Below are positions 40,842 through 50,085 of a stretch of 64,000 nucleotides of DNA, one piece after another. The translations under genes and the position numbers were made by a program. The first letter of the stretch is position 1. Each line of letters begins with the position of its first letter. This stretch comes from CAZTDU01 sp050248795. Its GTDB lineage: Bacteria; Pseudomonadota; Gammaproteobacteria; Burkholderiales; SG8-39. The stretch lies in assembly GCA_050248795.1 (NCBI GenBank), contig JBFWRS010000014.1:21748-85747 (forward strand), written 5' to 3'. The notes below the pieces were generated by a model. That model was not told where the DNA came from. It worked only from the letters and a program-made list of their open reading frames with translations, and did not search any database.

Positions 40842-42631
40842 GCCACCGCCCGATCGTGTAGGTGCCGGTAGATCCGCTCTGCCAGCGGCCGGCTGATGCC
40901 TTCGACCTTGGCGATCTCGTCCACGGCGGCAGCCTGCACCTCACGCAGGCCGCCGAAGTGCTGTATCAGCGCCTGCCGGCGCCTGGCGCCGACGCCGGGG
41001 ATCTCGTTCAAGGACGAGTGCACGCGCGCCTTGCCGCGCCTCGCCCGGTGCCCGACGATGGCGAAGCGATGCGCCTCGTCACGGATCGCCTGTATCAGGT
41101 GCAGGCCGAGATGCTGCGGGGGAAGCGACAGCGTGCGGCCGTCCGCCTCGATGACGAGTTCCTCCAGTCCGGGCCTGCGTTCCGGACCCTTGGCCACGCC
41201 GACCATGCCGACGTCGTTCAGGCCGATCTCGGCAAGCGCCGCGCGCGCGGCATTCACCTGGCCGCGGCCACCGTCTATCAGCACCAGGTCGGGGATCTTT
41301 CCGCCCTCCGCGCTCATGCGCCCGTACCGGCGCGACAGCGCCTGGCGCATGGCACCGTAGTCGTCTCCGGGGGTGATGTCGCGGATGTTGAAGCGGCGGT
41401 ACTCGGTTCTCTGCATCTGCTGGCGATCGTAGACAACGCAGGATGCCACGGCCGCCTCGCCCATGGTGTGGCTGATGTCGAAGCATTCGATACGTTGAAC
41501 GCTGTCCGGCAGGCCAAGCGCCTCGCGCAGCGCGACCAGGCGACCTTCCTGGGTGGCGCGCTCGCGTGCACGCTGCGACAACGCAAGCCGGGCGTTCTTG
41601 AGCGCCATGTCGATCCACATGCGCCGCTCGCCCTGCGCCGGTGCGGATAGCTGCACGCCCTGCAGTTCCAGTTCGACCGGTTCGCTGGTGAGTACCAGGC
41701 GGGGCGCGGGTTGCTCGATGTAGTGCTGCTCGAGGAAGGCCGCCAGCACTTCCGCGGTGCTGGCCTGGTCGGCATTGGCGGGAAAGAAGCTGCGGTCGCC
41801 GACGTGGCGCCCTGCACGCACCATCACCAGGTTCACGCACGGAACGCCGCTCTCCTCGACGCAGGCGACGACGTCGGCGTCGATGCCGCGCTCGGACTCC
41901 ACATACTGCCGCGCCTGCACCCGCGACAGCGCGCGCACCTGGTCGCGAAACACCGCGGCCTCCTCGAAGCGCAGCGCCGCGGCGGCAGCGTTCATGCGCG
42001 CCGACAGCGCGCGGATGACGTCATCTTCGCGGCCTTCGAGGAACAGCGCGGCGTTTCTCACGTCCTCGGCGTAGCGGGCGGCATCGATGAGGCCGGTGCA
42101 GGGCGCGGTGCAGCGCCTGATCTGGTGCAGCAGGCAGGGCCTGGAACGGTTCTCGAACACCGTGTCCTCGCAAGTACGAAGACGGAACACGCGCTGCAGC
42201 AGCTGGATGCTCTCTCGCACCGCGTGGGCATGCGGAAACGGGCCGAAGTGGCGGTTCCTGCGATCCTTCGCGCCGCGGTGGAAGCCGAGGCGCGGAAAGG
42301 CGTGCCCGGTGAGCATCAGGTAGGGATAGGACTTGTCGTCGCGGAACAGGATGTTGTAGCGCGGCGCCAGGCTCTTGATGAGGTTGTTCTCGAGCAGCAG
42401 CGCTTCGTCCTCGGAGCGCGTTACCGTGACCTCGATCGCGGCCACCTGCGTCAGCATCATGCGGATGCGCGGGCTGGCGACGTTCTTCTGGAAATACGAG
42501 CCGACGCGCTTCCTCAGTTCGCGTGCCTTGCCGACGTAGAGCGCCTCTCCGGCCGCGCCCAGCATGCGATAGACGCCCGGCAGGTCGGGCAGGCCGCCGA
42601 TGAACGTCTTGGCGTCGAACTGCGCGGCCAT
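40838..42631 (-). CDS. uvrC: excinuclease ABC subunit UvrC
   Basis: A 597-residue nucleotide-excision-repair nuclease that makes the 3' and 5' incisions with UvrB. It has the GIY-YIG domain (PDLPGVYRMLGAAGEALYVGKA, residues 15-36), the UVR UvrB-binding motif (about 200-235), the RNase-H-like domain (ECFDISHTMGEAAVASCVVYD) and C-terminal helix-hairpin-helix motifs (SLNEIPGVGARRRQALIQHFGG). Length is normal. Confidence 0.96.
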   Translation of the reverse strand: MAAQFDAKTFIGGLPDLPGVYRMLGAAGEALYVGKARELRKRVGSYFQKNVASPRIRMMLTQVAAIEVTVTRSEDEALLLENNLIKSLAPRYNILFRDDKSYPYLMLTGHAFPRLGFHRGAKDRRNRHFGPFPHAHAVRESIQLLQRVFRLRTCEDTVFENRSRPCLLHQIRRCTAPCTGLIDAARYAEDVRNAALFLEGREDDVIRALSARMNAAAAALRFEEAAVFRDQVRALSRVQARQYVESERGIDADVVACVEESGVPCVNLVMVRAGRHVGDRSFFPANADQASTAEVLAAFLEQHYIEQPAPRLVLTSEPVELELQGVQLSAPAQGERRMWIDMALKNARLALSQRARERATQEGRLVALREALGLPDSVQRIECFDISHTMGEAAVASCVVYDRQQMQRTEYRRFNIRDITPGDDYGAMRQALSRRYGRMSAEGGKIPDLVLIDGGRGQVNAARAALAEIGLNDVGMVGVAKGPERRPGLEELVIEADGRTLSLPPQHLGLHLIQAIRDEAHRFAIVGHRARRGKARVHSSLNEIPGVGARRRQALIQHFGGLREVQAAAVDEIAKVEGISRPLAERIYRHLHDRAVA

Positions 42632-42638
42632 TGCCGCG

Positions 42639-43664
42639 CTACCCGACCAGCGTGGACAGCGCGGCCTGTGCCTCGCGGTAGGCGACGCTCTTGCGCAGGT
42701 CCCGGCCGCCGCGCCTGCGCATGCGCTCCAGCCGCCGCGGTTCCGCCAGTGCCGTTCCCGACAGCGATTCCAGCAGCGCGTCCTGGCCCTGCGGGTCCTG
42801 GCACAGCAGCACCATGTCGCAGCCCGCGGCGAGCGCCGCGCGTGCCCGCTCGGGTATGCCGCCGGCGGTGCTCGCGCCTGCCATAGACAGGTCGTCGCTG
42901 AAGATCAGCCCGTCGAAGCCGAGGCGGGAACGGAGCACTTCCTGCAGCCAGAAGCGCGAATAGCCGGCGGGTTCGGCGTCCGCCCTGGGATAGATCACAT
43001 GGGCGGGCATCACGCCGGCGAGGCCTGCGGCGATCGCAGGAACGTAGGGCGCCACGTCCTTGCGCAGGATCTCGGCAACGTCGCGCTCATCGGTCGGCAC
43101 CTCGACATGCGAATCCGCCGTCGCGTAGCCGTGCCCCGGGAAGTGCTTGCCCACTGCCGCCATGCCGCCGGCATCGAAGCCCCGGATCATCTCCTCGGCG
43201 AGCGCGCCGACCGCGATCGGGTCGAAATGCAGCGCGCGGTCGCCGATCACCGAGCTGCCGCCATAGTCCAGATCGAGCACCGGCGCGAAGCTGAAATCGA
43301 CGCCATGCGCGCCCAGTTCGGCCGCAATCGCGTAACCCACCGCGTGCGCCGCGCGCCGCGCCGCGGCGCGGTCGCGGTCCCACAGCTGGCCTAGCCTGCG
43401 CATCGGCGCAAGCACGCTGAACCCCTCGCGGAAGCGCTGCACGCGGCCACCTTCGTGGTCGACGCAGATCGGCAACTCCGGGTCCCTGAGCGCGCGGATC
43501 TCCTGCGTCAGCGCGGCGAGCTGCTGCGGGTTCTCGAAATTGTGCGCGAACAGGATCACCGCGCCCGCGGCCGGATGCAGCAGCCGTCGGCGGTCATCGT
43601 CCGACAGCACCGGGCCTGCCGGGTCCAGCACCACTGGCCCCAGAGGCAGCTTCAGGCGGCGCAT
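42639..43664 (-). CDS. nagZ: beta-N-acetylhexosaminidase
   Basis: A 341-residue cytoplasmic family-3 glycosidase that removes GlcNAc from anhydromuropeptides during cell-wall recycling. The signature KHFPGHG is present with the following SHVEVPTDERD loop, and the nucleophile region GLIFSDDLSMAGA. The start overlaps the acpS end by 13 bases. Its product feeds the AmpD/AmpC sensing route in organisms that have it. Confidence 0.93.
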   Translation of the reverse strand: MRRLKLPLGPVVLDPAGPVLSDDDRRRLLHPAAGAVILFAHNFENPQQLAALTQEIRALRDPELPICVDHEGGRVQRFREGFSVLAPMRRLGQLWDRDRAAARRAAHAVGYAIAAELGAHGVDFSFAPVLDLDYGGSSVIGDRALHFDPIAVGALAEEMIRGFDAGGMAAVGKHFPGHGYATADSHVEVPTDERDVAEILRKDVAPYVPAIAAGLAGVMPAHVIYPRADAEPAGYSRFWLQEVLRSRLGFDGLIFSDDLSMAGASTAGGIPERARAALAAGCDMVLLCQDPQGQDALLESLSGTALAEPRRLERMRRRGGRDLRKSVAYREAQAALSTLVG

Positions 43665-44035
43665 TCGAGGATCACCGTTGCCATCGCAAAGGCACGCTCA
43701 TCGGACAGCGAGACGTGCGCGAGGCCGACGCCGCGCGCCTTCATCAGCGTCGCCAGCGGCGCGGAGAATTCCAGCACCGGCTTGCCGGAGCGCAGGTTTC
43801 CCACCCAGACCCCATGCCAGTTCGCCGGCGCGTGTATGCCGGTACCCAGCGCCTTGGTGAACGCCTCCTTGGCCGCGAAGCGCTTGGCGAGGTAGTTGGC
43901 CGGCTGCCGATGCGACTCGAAGCGCCTCAGCTCGGGTTCGCAGAGGATGCGTTGCGCAAACCGTCCGCCGAAGCGCTGCAGCGTCGCCGCGATCCTGGCG
44001 ATCTCGATGATGTCGGTGCCCACGCCGTAGATCAT
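43652..44035 (-). CDS. acpS: holo-[acyl-carrier-protein] synthase
   Basis: A 127-residue phosphopantetheinyl transferase that activates AcpP. Both magnesium motifs are seen: GVGTDIIEIARI with Asp8, and RFAAKEAFTKALGTG. It overlaps pdxJ by four bases (ATGA). In this window it could also modify the ACP domain of the fusion at 32235, which is inference. Confidence 0.94.
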   Translation of the reverse strand: MIYGVGTDIIEIARIAATLQRFGGRFAQRILCEPELRRFESHRQPANYLAKRFAAKEAFTKALGTGIHAPANWHGVWVGNLRSGKPVLEFSAPLATLMKARGVGLAHVSLSDERAFAMATVILECAA

Positions 44036-44787
44036 CGCGGTGCACGCGCCGCCTCGACCATCAGGCGCTTCATCTCCCTGACTGCGTCGCGCATGCCGAT
44101 GAACACGGCGCGCGAAACGATGGCGTGCCCGATGTGCAGTTCCCGCACGCCGTGCAGCGCGGCAACCGGCTTGACGTTGAAGTAGTTGAGTGCGTGACCG
44201 GCGTTGAACCGCATGCCCAGCCCGCGAATCTGCTCGCCCGCATGGCGCAGCTTGTCCAGCTCGACGATCACCGCCGCGGACTCGGCGTCGCGTCCCCTGG
44301 CGTGGAACGCATGTGCGTAGGGTCCGGTGTGCAGTTCGCAGACCGATGCGCCTATCCGCTTCGCCGCGTCGACCTGCCTGGCCTCGGCGTCGATGAACAC
44401 GGAGACGACGATTCCCGCGCCCTCGAGGCGCCTGACCTTGTCGCGCAGCCTGTCCTGCTGGCCGGCGACGTCCAGCCCGCCCTCGGTGGTGACTTCGTGG
44501 CGTCCTTCGGGCACCAGCATCGCCATTTCCGGCCTGATACGGCAGGCGATCTCCACCATCTCGTCGGTCGCCGCCATCTCGAGGTTCAACTTGATGTGCG
44601 TGAGCTCGCGCAGGCGGCGCACGTCTTCGTCCTGGATGTGCCGCCGGTCTTCGCGCAGGTGCACCGTGATGCCGTCGGCACCGCCGAGGTGTGCCTCGAC
44701 CGCAGCCCAGACCGGGTCCGGCTCGTAGGTGCGCCGCGCCTGGCGCACGGTCGCGACATGGTCAACGTTTACGCCGAGCTCGATCAC
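44032..44787 (-). CDS. pdxJ: pyridoxine 5'-phosphate synthase
   Basis: A 251-residue TIM-barrel enzyme that condenses 1-deoxy-xylulose 5-phosphate with 3-amino-2-oxopropyl phosphate. Conserved segments: GVNVDHVATVRQAR at the start, EDRRHIQDEDV, KLNLEMA, and HIGHAIVSRAVFIG near the end. It overlaps both recO and acpS by four bases. Confidence 0.95.
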   Translation of the reverse strand: MIELGVNVDHVATVRQARRTYEPDPVWAAVEAHLGGADGITVHLREDRRHIQDEDVRRLRELTHIKLNLEMAATDEMVEIACRIRPEMAMLVPEGRHEVTTEGGLDVAGQQDRLRDKVRRLEGAGIVVSVFIDAEARQVDAAKRIGASVCELHTGPYAHAFHARGRDAESAAVIVELDKLRHAGEQIRGLGMRFNAGHALNYFNVKPVAALHGVRELHIGHAIVSRAVFIGMRDAVREMKRLMVEAARAPR

Positions 44788-45506
44788 AGTTCCTGCAACT
44801 CCATCATCACGCTGCGGGTGTGCAATGCCTGCCTGCCGAGCCGCTCGCGTATCAATGCCCGCATCAGCTTGCGTGCTTCCTCGCGCGTCTCCGAGCGGCC
44901 ATAGTCGTCGCGCGAGATATCGAGCAGGCTCCGGCCGCTGATCCGCAATTCACCTGCGCCTCCGCCGTCCTGCACCGGACCGCGCTCCGGCTGGTAGGTG
45001 TACGTGAGGACCGGGTCGATCGGCGCGCCGGTATCTGCGGCGCGCTCGAGCATCAAAGCATACCCGAGTTCGGCAAGCAGGCGTCGCTCGAAGCCGCGCA
45101 GCACGGCGGCGAGCTGGCCGTCCCGTGCCAGCCTGGCGAGGCCTTGCGCGTACGCATCGAACAGCGCCTCGTGCGCGTCATCCCGCGGCAGCAGGCGCAT
45201 CAGCAGTTCGTTCAGGTAGAAGCCGCACATCAGCGGCGAGCCGCCCAGCGCGGGCTGTCCGCCGACCCATTCCGCGCCGACCAGCGTGCAGAGTTCCGAA
45301 GCGCCCAGCCACGACAGCCGCAGCGGCTGGAACGCCATCAGCACCCCGCGCAGCGCCGAGCGCGGCCTGCGCGCGCCGCGCGCCAGCAGCGCGACCCTGC
45401 CGTGGTGGCGCGAGAACGCCTCCAGCACGAGACTGGTCTCCTTGTACGGATAGCTGTGCAGCACGAAAGCCGGTTCGTGCTCGATGCGGCGGCGCGCCGG
45501 CTTCAC
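44784..45506 (-). CDS. recO: DNA repair protein RecO
   Basis: A 240-residue recombination mediator that loads RecA with RecR. An N-terminal OB-fold (AFVLHSYPYKETSLVLEAFSR) is followed by a helical domain with CGFYLNELLMRLLPRDDAHEALFDAY. The start is a GTG at 45506, nine bases after the era stop. The end overlaps pdxJ by four bases. Confidence 0.92.
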   Translation of the reverse strand: MKPARRRIEHEPAFVLHSYPYKETSLVLEAFSRHHGRVALLARGARRPRSALRGVLMAFQPLRLSWLGASELCTLVGAEWVGGQPALGGSPLMCGFYLNELLMRLLPRDDAHEALFDAYAQGLARLARDGQLAAVLRGFERRLLAELGYALMLERAADTGAPIDPVLTYTYQPERGPVQDGGGAGELRISGRSLLDISRDDYGRSETREEARKLMRALIRERLGRQALHTRSVMMELQEL

Positions 45507-45515
45507 GGCCGGCCC

Positions 45516-46403
45516 CTAGGCGTCCAGACCGAACTGGCGCAGCGCGCGCGCATCGTCGCTCCAGCCTTCGCGAACCTTGACCCACAGCCCGAGGTAGACC
45601 TTGCCGTCGAACAGCGTCTCCAGGTCGCGGCGCGCGGCAGAGCCGATCCGCTTGAGCGTCGAGCCCTTGTCGCCGATGACGATCGCCTTCTGGCTGTCGC
45701 GGTCGACCCAGATCGTCGCCTCGATGCGGCGAAGCGCCCCCTCCTCCTTGAAGCTCTCGATCGATACCTCGCAGCGGTACGGCAGTTCCTCGCCCAGCGC
45801 AAGGAACAGCTTCTCGCGCACTGCTTCGGCAGCGAAGAAGCGCTCGTCGCGGTCGGTAAGCTGCTCGGGTGCATAGAATGGCGGCGACTCAGGCAGTGCC
45901 TCGCGCAGCACCTTCAGCAGCTCCGGGACGTTGCGGCCGGTGCGCGCGCTGATCGGCACCACGGCGATGAATTCCCGCTCCTTCGCAAGTTGCGCGACGT
46001 ATGGCAGCAGCTGATCCTTCCTGCTCAGGCTGTCGATCTTGTTGACCACGGCGACCGTCGCCTGCGCGCGCGGGATCCGCGCGAGCATCTCGCGGTCGGC
46101 GGCGCCGTACTGGCGTGCTTCTACCACGAAGCAGACCACGTCCGCGTCGCGCGCCGCGTCGCTGGCCCTTCGGTTCAGCGCCCGGTTGAGGCCGCTCGCG
46201 TGCTTCGTCTGGTAGCCGGGCGAATCGACGAACACGTACTGGCAGTCCGGCGTGGTCAGTATGCCGGTCACGAGATGCCGCGTCGTCTGCGCCTTGGGCG
46301 ACACGATCGAGAGCTTGTGTCCGACGATACGGTTCAGCAGGCTCGACTTGCCGGTGTTGGGCCGCCCCACCAGTGCGACCGTGCCGCAGCGGAAGGCGCT
46401 CAT
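45516..46403 (-). CDS. era: GTPase Era
   Basis: A 295-residue GTPase for 16S rRNA maturation and 30S assembly. The G1 loop GRPNTGKSS is at about 13-21, DSPGYQ is the G3 motif, NKID is G4, and the C-terminal KH domain holds VIGDKGSTLKRIG. ATG 46403 overlaps the rnc stop by four bases; upstream in-frame codons fall inside rnc and are rejected. Confidence 0.95.
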   Translation of the reverse strand: MSAFRCGTVALVGRPNTGKSSLLNRIVGHKLSIVSPKAQTTRHLVTGILTTPDCQYVFVDSPGYQTKHASGLNRALNRRASDAARDADVVCFVVEARQYGAADREMLARIPRAQATVAVVNKIDSLSRKDQLLPYVAQLAKEREFIAVVPISARTGRNVPELLKVLREALPESPPFYAPEQLTDRDERFFAAEAVREKLFLALGEELPYRCEVSIESFKEEGALRRIEATIWVDRDSQKAIVIGDKGSTLKRIGSAARRDLETLFDGKVYLGLWVKVREGWSDDARALRQFGLDA

Positions 46404-47071
46404 CTGGCCAGCAGCGCGAGCAGGTTCTCCGCCGCAACCTGCTCTGCGCGCTGGCGCGAGGTGCCGCTGCCGACCGCCGAGAGCTTGAGTTCCGCCACCC
46501 TGCATTCGACTTCGAAGGTCTGCCGATGGGCGGCACCGCGCGTCGCGGCGACCTGGTATACGGGCAGTTTGAGCTTGCGCCCCTGCAGGTACTCCTGCAG
46601 CCGGGTCTTAGGGTCCTCGGCAGGCTGCTCCGGATCGAGCCTGTCGAGCGAATCGGCGAACGTGTTGAGGATGACGGTCTTCGCGGCAGGGTAGCCGCCG
46701 TCCATGAACGCGGCGCCGAACAGCGCCTCCAGCGCATCGGCAAGGATCGAAGACCTCACGTCCGCGCCCTGTCCGCGTGCCGCATCGCCGAGCCGAAGGT
46801 ACTTCGCGAGGGAGATGCCGCGCGCGAGCTCCGCGAGGGCTTCCTCGCGAACCAGGCTGGCGCGCAGCCGTGTCAGCTTGCCTTCCGGGAGTTCCGGGAA
46901 GCGCTCGTACAGTTCCCCGGCAATGACGCAGCCGAGCACCCCGTCACCGAGGAACTCCAGCCTTTCGTTGTGCGGCGAGCCGAAGCTGCGGTGCGTGAGC
47001 GCCTGCTCGATCAGGGGAGCGTGCTGGAAGCGGTAGCCCAGGCGCTTTTCCAGGACTGCGATGCGCGACAC
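46400..47071 (-). CDS. rnc: ribonuclease III
   Basis: A 223-residue double-strand-specific RNase. The catalytic signature NERLEFLGDGVLG is at about residues 35-47, the second acidic cluster DALEALFGAAFMDGG follows, and a double-stranded RNA-binding domain occupies residues 150-220. It sits 9 bases after DUF4845 and is followed by era with overlap, the conserved lepB-rnc-era order. Confidence 0.95.
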   Translation of the reverse strand: MSRIAVLEKRLGYRFQHAPLIEQALTHRSFGSPHNERLEFLGDGVLGCVIAGELYERFPELPEGKLTRLRASLVREEALAELARGISLAKYLRLGDAARGQGADVRSSILADALEALFGAAFMDGGYPAAKTVILNTFADSLDRLDPEQPAEDPKTRLQEYLQGRKLKLPVYQVAATRGAAHRQTFEVECRVAELKLSAVGSGTSRQRAEQVAAENLLALLAR

Positions 47072-47080
47072 CGCCTTGGG

Positions 47081-47437
47081 CTACGGTTCCTGGGAGTTGG
47101 CGACGAAGTCCCAGTAGATTCCGAGGTTCGAGAACAGCGGAACCTCCTTGCGGTACGTGGCGATGATGACCACCTGGCCGCCCTCCTTGGTGATGTCGAG
47201 GTCGCTGCCCTTCACCGAGGTGAAATCGTCCACCGCGGCGCGCGCGTCGAAGGCCTTGCGGATATCGCCGACGCTGGACGAAGCCCGCTCCGCCGCGACG
47301 TTGACCACCGCGTTCTTGATCGCCGCGAATTCCATGTACGGCGGCACCACCTTCAGCCCGAGCAGGCCGAGGATGACCAGGATGAACAGAACCGTGATCA
47401 GTCCGCCGAGGCTTACGCCGAGTTGTGCTTTGCGCAT
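47081..47437 (-). CDS. DUF4845 domain protein (single-span membrane protein)
   Basis: A 118-residue protein with one N-terminal membrane helix (residues 8-30, GVSLGGLITVLFILVILGLLGLKVVPPYMEF) and a small extracytoplasmic domain, matching DUF4845. It has GGAGGA before ATG 47437; the frame upstream overlaps lepB. This gene between lepB and rnc is a recurring betaproteobacterial and gammaproteobacterial feature. Function unknown. Confidence 0.86.
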   Translation of the reverse strand: MRKAQLGVSLGGLITVLFILVILGLLGLKVVPPYMEFAAIKNAVVNVAAERASSSVGDIRKAFDARAAVDDFTSVKGSDLDITKEGGQVVIIATYRKEVPLFSNLGIYWDFVANSQEP

Positions 47438-47454
47438 TGCCGATCCTCCGTTGC

Positions 47455-48243
47455 TCACTTGAACCTGCCGAACCGACCCAGCTCGTTCAGGTTGAGCCAG
47501 ATGAAAAACGCCTTGCCGACGATGTTGCGGTCCGGCACGAAACCCCATACGCGGCTGTCGCTGGAATTGTCCCGGTTGTCGCCCATCATGAAGTAATGGC
47601 CCACCGGTACCGTACACGCCAGCCCCTGTGTATTGTAGTTGCAATTTCCGGCATGGGGAAACGAGTGGACCTGGGGATAGAACGAGGGCGCCTCGTCCTC
47701 GATCAGGATCTCGTGCTCGGCCTCGCCTAGCTTCTCGGCATATCGCCTGGAGAACTGCATGCGTTCCCTGGACAGGTAGTCGTCCAGGCGCCGCCGGGGC
47801 ACCTCCGTGCCGTTGACGAAGAGCTTCTTGTCGCGGTATTCGATGCGGTCGCCCGGGAGCCCGACCACCCGCTTGATGTAGTCGAGAGACGTATCCTCAG
47901 GATATCGGAACACCATGACGTCGCCGCGCTGCGGCGAGTTGATGTCGATGATCTTGACGTTCGCCACCGGCAGGCGGATGCCGTAGGTGAACTTGTTCAC
48001 CAGGATGAAATCCCCGACCAGCAGCGTGGGCACCATCGACGTCGACGGGATCTTGAATGGCTCGACGAGGAACGAGCGCAGGAAGAACACGATGAGGATC
48101 ACGGGGAAGAAGCTGACCGAGTACTCCACCCACCACGGTTCCTTGGCGCCGGCCGGCCGGCGCTTCCTCAACAGGTGCTTGTCCAGCAGCCATACCGCGC
48201 CGGTGACGACGAGCAGCAACAGCAGGAAAAGGGCGAAGCTCAT
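47455..48243 (-). CDS. lepB: signal peptidase I
   Basis: A 262-residue membrane protease that removes signal peptides on the periplasmic side. Two N-terminal membrane helices (residues 3-20 and 45-62) precede the Ser/Lys dyad: Ser69 in IPSTSMVPTL and Lys124 in YIKRVVGLPGD. The GDNRDNSSDSR box is present. ATG 48243 overlaps the lepA stop by four bases. Confidence 0.95.
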   Translation of the reverse strand: MSFALFLLLLLVVTGAVWLLDKHLLRKRRPAGAKEPWWVEYSVSFFPVILIVFFLRSFLVEPFKIPSTSMVPTLLVGDFILVNKFTYGIRLPVANVKIIDINSPQRGDVMVFRYPEDTSLDYIKRVVGLPGDRIEYRDKKLFVNGTEVPRRRLDDYLSRERMQFSRRYAEKLGEAEHEILIEDEAPSFYPQVHSFPHAGNCNYNTQGLACTVPVGHYFMMGDNRDNSSDSRVWGFVPDRNIVGKAFFIWLNLNELGRFGRFK

Positions 48244-50039
48244 GCGCCATCCCGGCGCAGGACGGCGAGGAACGCCTCCTGCGGAATCTCCACCGACCCG
48301 ACCTGCTTCATCCTCTTCTTTCCTTCCTTCTGCTTTTCCAGCAGCTTGCGCTTGCGCGTGATGTCCCCGCCATAGCACTTGGCGAGCACGTTCTTGCGCA
48401 GGGCCTTGACGTTCTCGCGCGCGATGATGTTCGCGCCGACTGCGGCCTGGATGGCGACGTCGAACATCTGGCGCGGGATCAGGCCGCGCAGCCTCGCCAC
48501 CAGCTCGCGGCCGCGGAAGTTCGCCGCCTCGCGGTGCACCATGCTCGAGAGCGCATCGACGCGCTCGCCGTTTACCAGCACGTCGAGGCGGATCACGTCA
48601 GCCGCGCGATACTCCTTGAACTCGTAGTCCAGCGAGCCGTAGCCGCGCGTCAGCGACTTCAGCCTGTCGAAGAAGTCGAGCACCACCTCGTTCAGCGGCA
48701 GGTCGTACGACAGGACCACGTGCCGCGGCGAGTAATGAAGGTTCGTCTGCACCCCCCGCTTCTGCGTGCATAGCGTCATCACCGGACCGACGTACTCCTG
48801 CGGCACGAAGATCGTCGTCGCGATCATCGGTTCGCGGATCTCCTCGATCTTCGACGGATCCGGCAGCTTGGAGGGATTGGAGACCTGCTCGATCGTGCCG
48901 TCGCGCAACTGCACTTCGTAGACGACCGACGGCGCGGTGGTCACCAGGTGCATGCCGTACTCGCGCTCGAGGCGTTCCTGCACGATGTCCATGTGCAGCA
49001 ACCCGAGGAAGCCGCAGCGAAAGCCGAAGCCGAGCGCCTGCGATATCTCGGGCTCGTAGTGAAGCGAGGCATCGTTCAGGTGCAGCTTCTCCAGCGCATC
49101 GCGCAGCGCCTCGTACTGGTTCGCCTCCACCGGGTAGAGGCCGGCGAAAACCTGCGGCTTGATCTCCTTGAAGCCGGGCAGCGCCGCCGCCGCCGGCTTG
49201 TCGGCCCGCGTCACGGTGTCGCCAACCTTCGCCGCGCTGAGTTCCTTGATTCCGGCGATGATGAAGCCGACCTCGCCGGCGGCCAGCGCCTCGAGCGCCT
49301 GGGATTTCGGCGTGAACGCGCCGACCTGCTCGCACAGGTAGTTTGCGCCGGTACTCATGAGCTGGATCTTGTCCTTCGGGCGCAGTACGCCGTCCACGAC
49401 CCTGACCAGCATGACGACGCCGACGTAATTGTCGAACCAGGAATCGATGATCAGGGCCTTGAGCCGTTCATTCGCGTCGCCCCTGGGAGGCGGCACGCGG
49501 GCGATGACGGCTTCGAGGATGTCTTCGACGCCCTGCCCCGTCTTGGCGCTGACGAGGATCGCGTCGTGCGCCTCGATCCCGATCACGTCCTCGATCTCCT
49601 GGATCGCCCTGTCGGGCTCGGCGGACGGCAGGTCTATCTTGTTCAGCACCGGGATCACGGTGATCCCCTGCTCGGTGGCGGTATAGCAGTTGGCGACCGT
49701 CTGGGCTTCCACGCCCTGCGATGCGTCGACCACGAGCACCGCCCCCTCGCAGGCCGCCAGGGAGCGGCTGACTTCATAGGAGAAATCGACGTGTCCGGGC
49801 GTGTCGATGAGGTTCAGCAGGTACGTTTCCCCGTCGCGCGCCTTGTAGCGCAGCGCGGCGGTCTGCGCCTTGATCGTGATGCCGCGCTCGCGCTCGAGTT
49901 CCATCGAGTCGAGCACCTGCGTGGACATCTCGCGGTCCGACAGTCCGCCGCACATCTGGATGAACCGGTCGGCAAGCGTCGACTTGCCGTGGTCGATGTG
50001 GGCGATGATCGAAAAGTTTCGGATGCGGTTCCGGTCCAT
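48240..50039 (-). CDS. lepA: elongation factor 4 (LepA)
   Basis: A 599-residue translational GTPase that acts on stalled or assembling ribosomes. G1 AHIDHGKST, G3 DTPGHVDF, G4 NKIDLP and the LepA-specific C-terminal domain (NVLAKCYGGDITRKRKLLEKQKEGKKRMK) are all present. ATG 50039 gives the canonical MDRNRIRNFSIIAHID opening. There is no ribosome site directly before it: the preceding bases are the T-run of an intrinsic terminator, with AAGAAGG only on the far side of that hairpin. Confidence 0.95.
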   Translation of the reverse strand: MDRNRIRNFSIIAHIDHGKSTLADRFIQMCGGLSDREMSTQVLDSMELERERGITIKAQTAALRYKARDGETYLLNLIDTPGHVDFSYEVSRSLAACEGAVLVVDASQGVEAQTVANCYTATEQGITVIPVLNKIDLPSAEPDRAIQEIEDVIGIEAHDAILVSAKTGQGVEDILEAVIARVPPPRGDANERLKALIIDSWFDNYVGVVMLVRVVDGVLRPKDKIQLMSTGANYLCEQVGAFTPKSQALEALAAGEVGFIIAGIKELSAAKVGDTVTRADKPAAAALPGFKEIKPQVFAGLYPVEANQYEALRDALEKLHLNDASLHYEPEISQALGFGFRCGFLGLLHMDIVQERLEREYGMHLVTTAPSVVYEVQLRDGTIEQVSNPSKLPDPSKIEEIREPMIATTIFVPQEYVGPVMTLCTQKRGVQTNLHYSPRHVVLSYDLPLNEVVLDFFDRLKSLTRGYGSLDYEFKEYRAADVIRLDVLVNGERVDALSSMVHREAANFRGRELVARLRGLIPRQMFDVAIQAAVGANIIARENVKALRKNVLAKCYGGDITRKRKLLEKQKEGKKRMKQVGSVEIPQEAFLAVLRRDGA

Positions 50040-50040
50040 C

Positions 50041-50069
50041 AAAAAAAAGGGTGCCTGCAAGGCACCCTT
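50041..50069 (-). terminator. intrinsic terminator abutting the lepA start
   Basis: On the minus strand GGGTGCC-TTGCA-GGCACCC is followed by eight T. The outer two T pair with two A to extend the stem to nine base pairs. It lies 17 bases after the glutaredoxin stop, and its T-run ends one base before the lepA ATG. Confidence 0.85.
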
Positions 50070-50085
50070 CTTCGGCAAAGGGGGG

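Noticed and set aside
50040..50078. A longer LepA starting at TTG 50078
   Set aside because: It would read through the terminator hairpin, has no ribosome site, and adds residues absent from LepA proteins; ATG 50039 gives the normal N-terminus.
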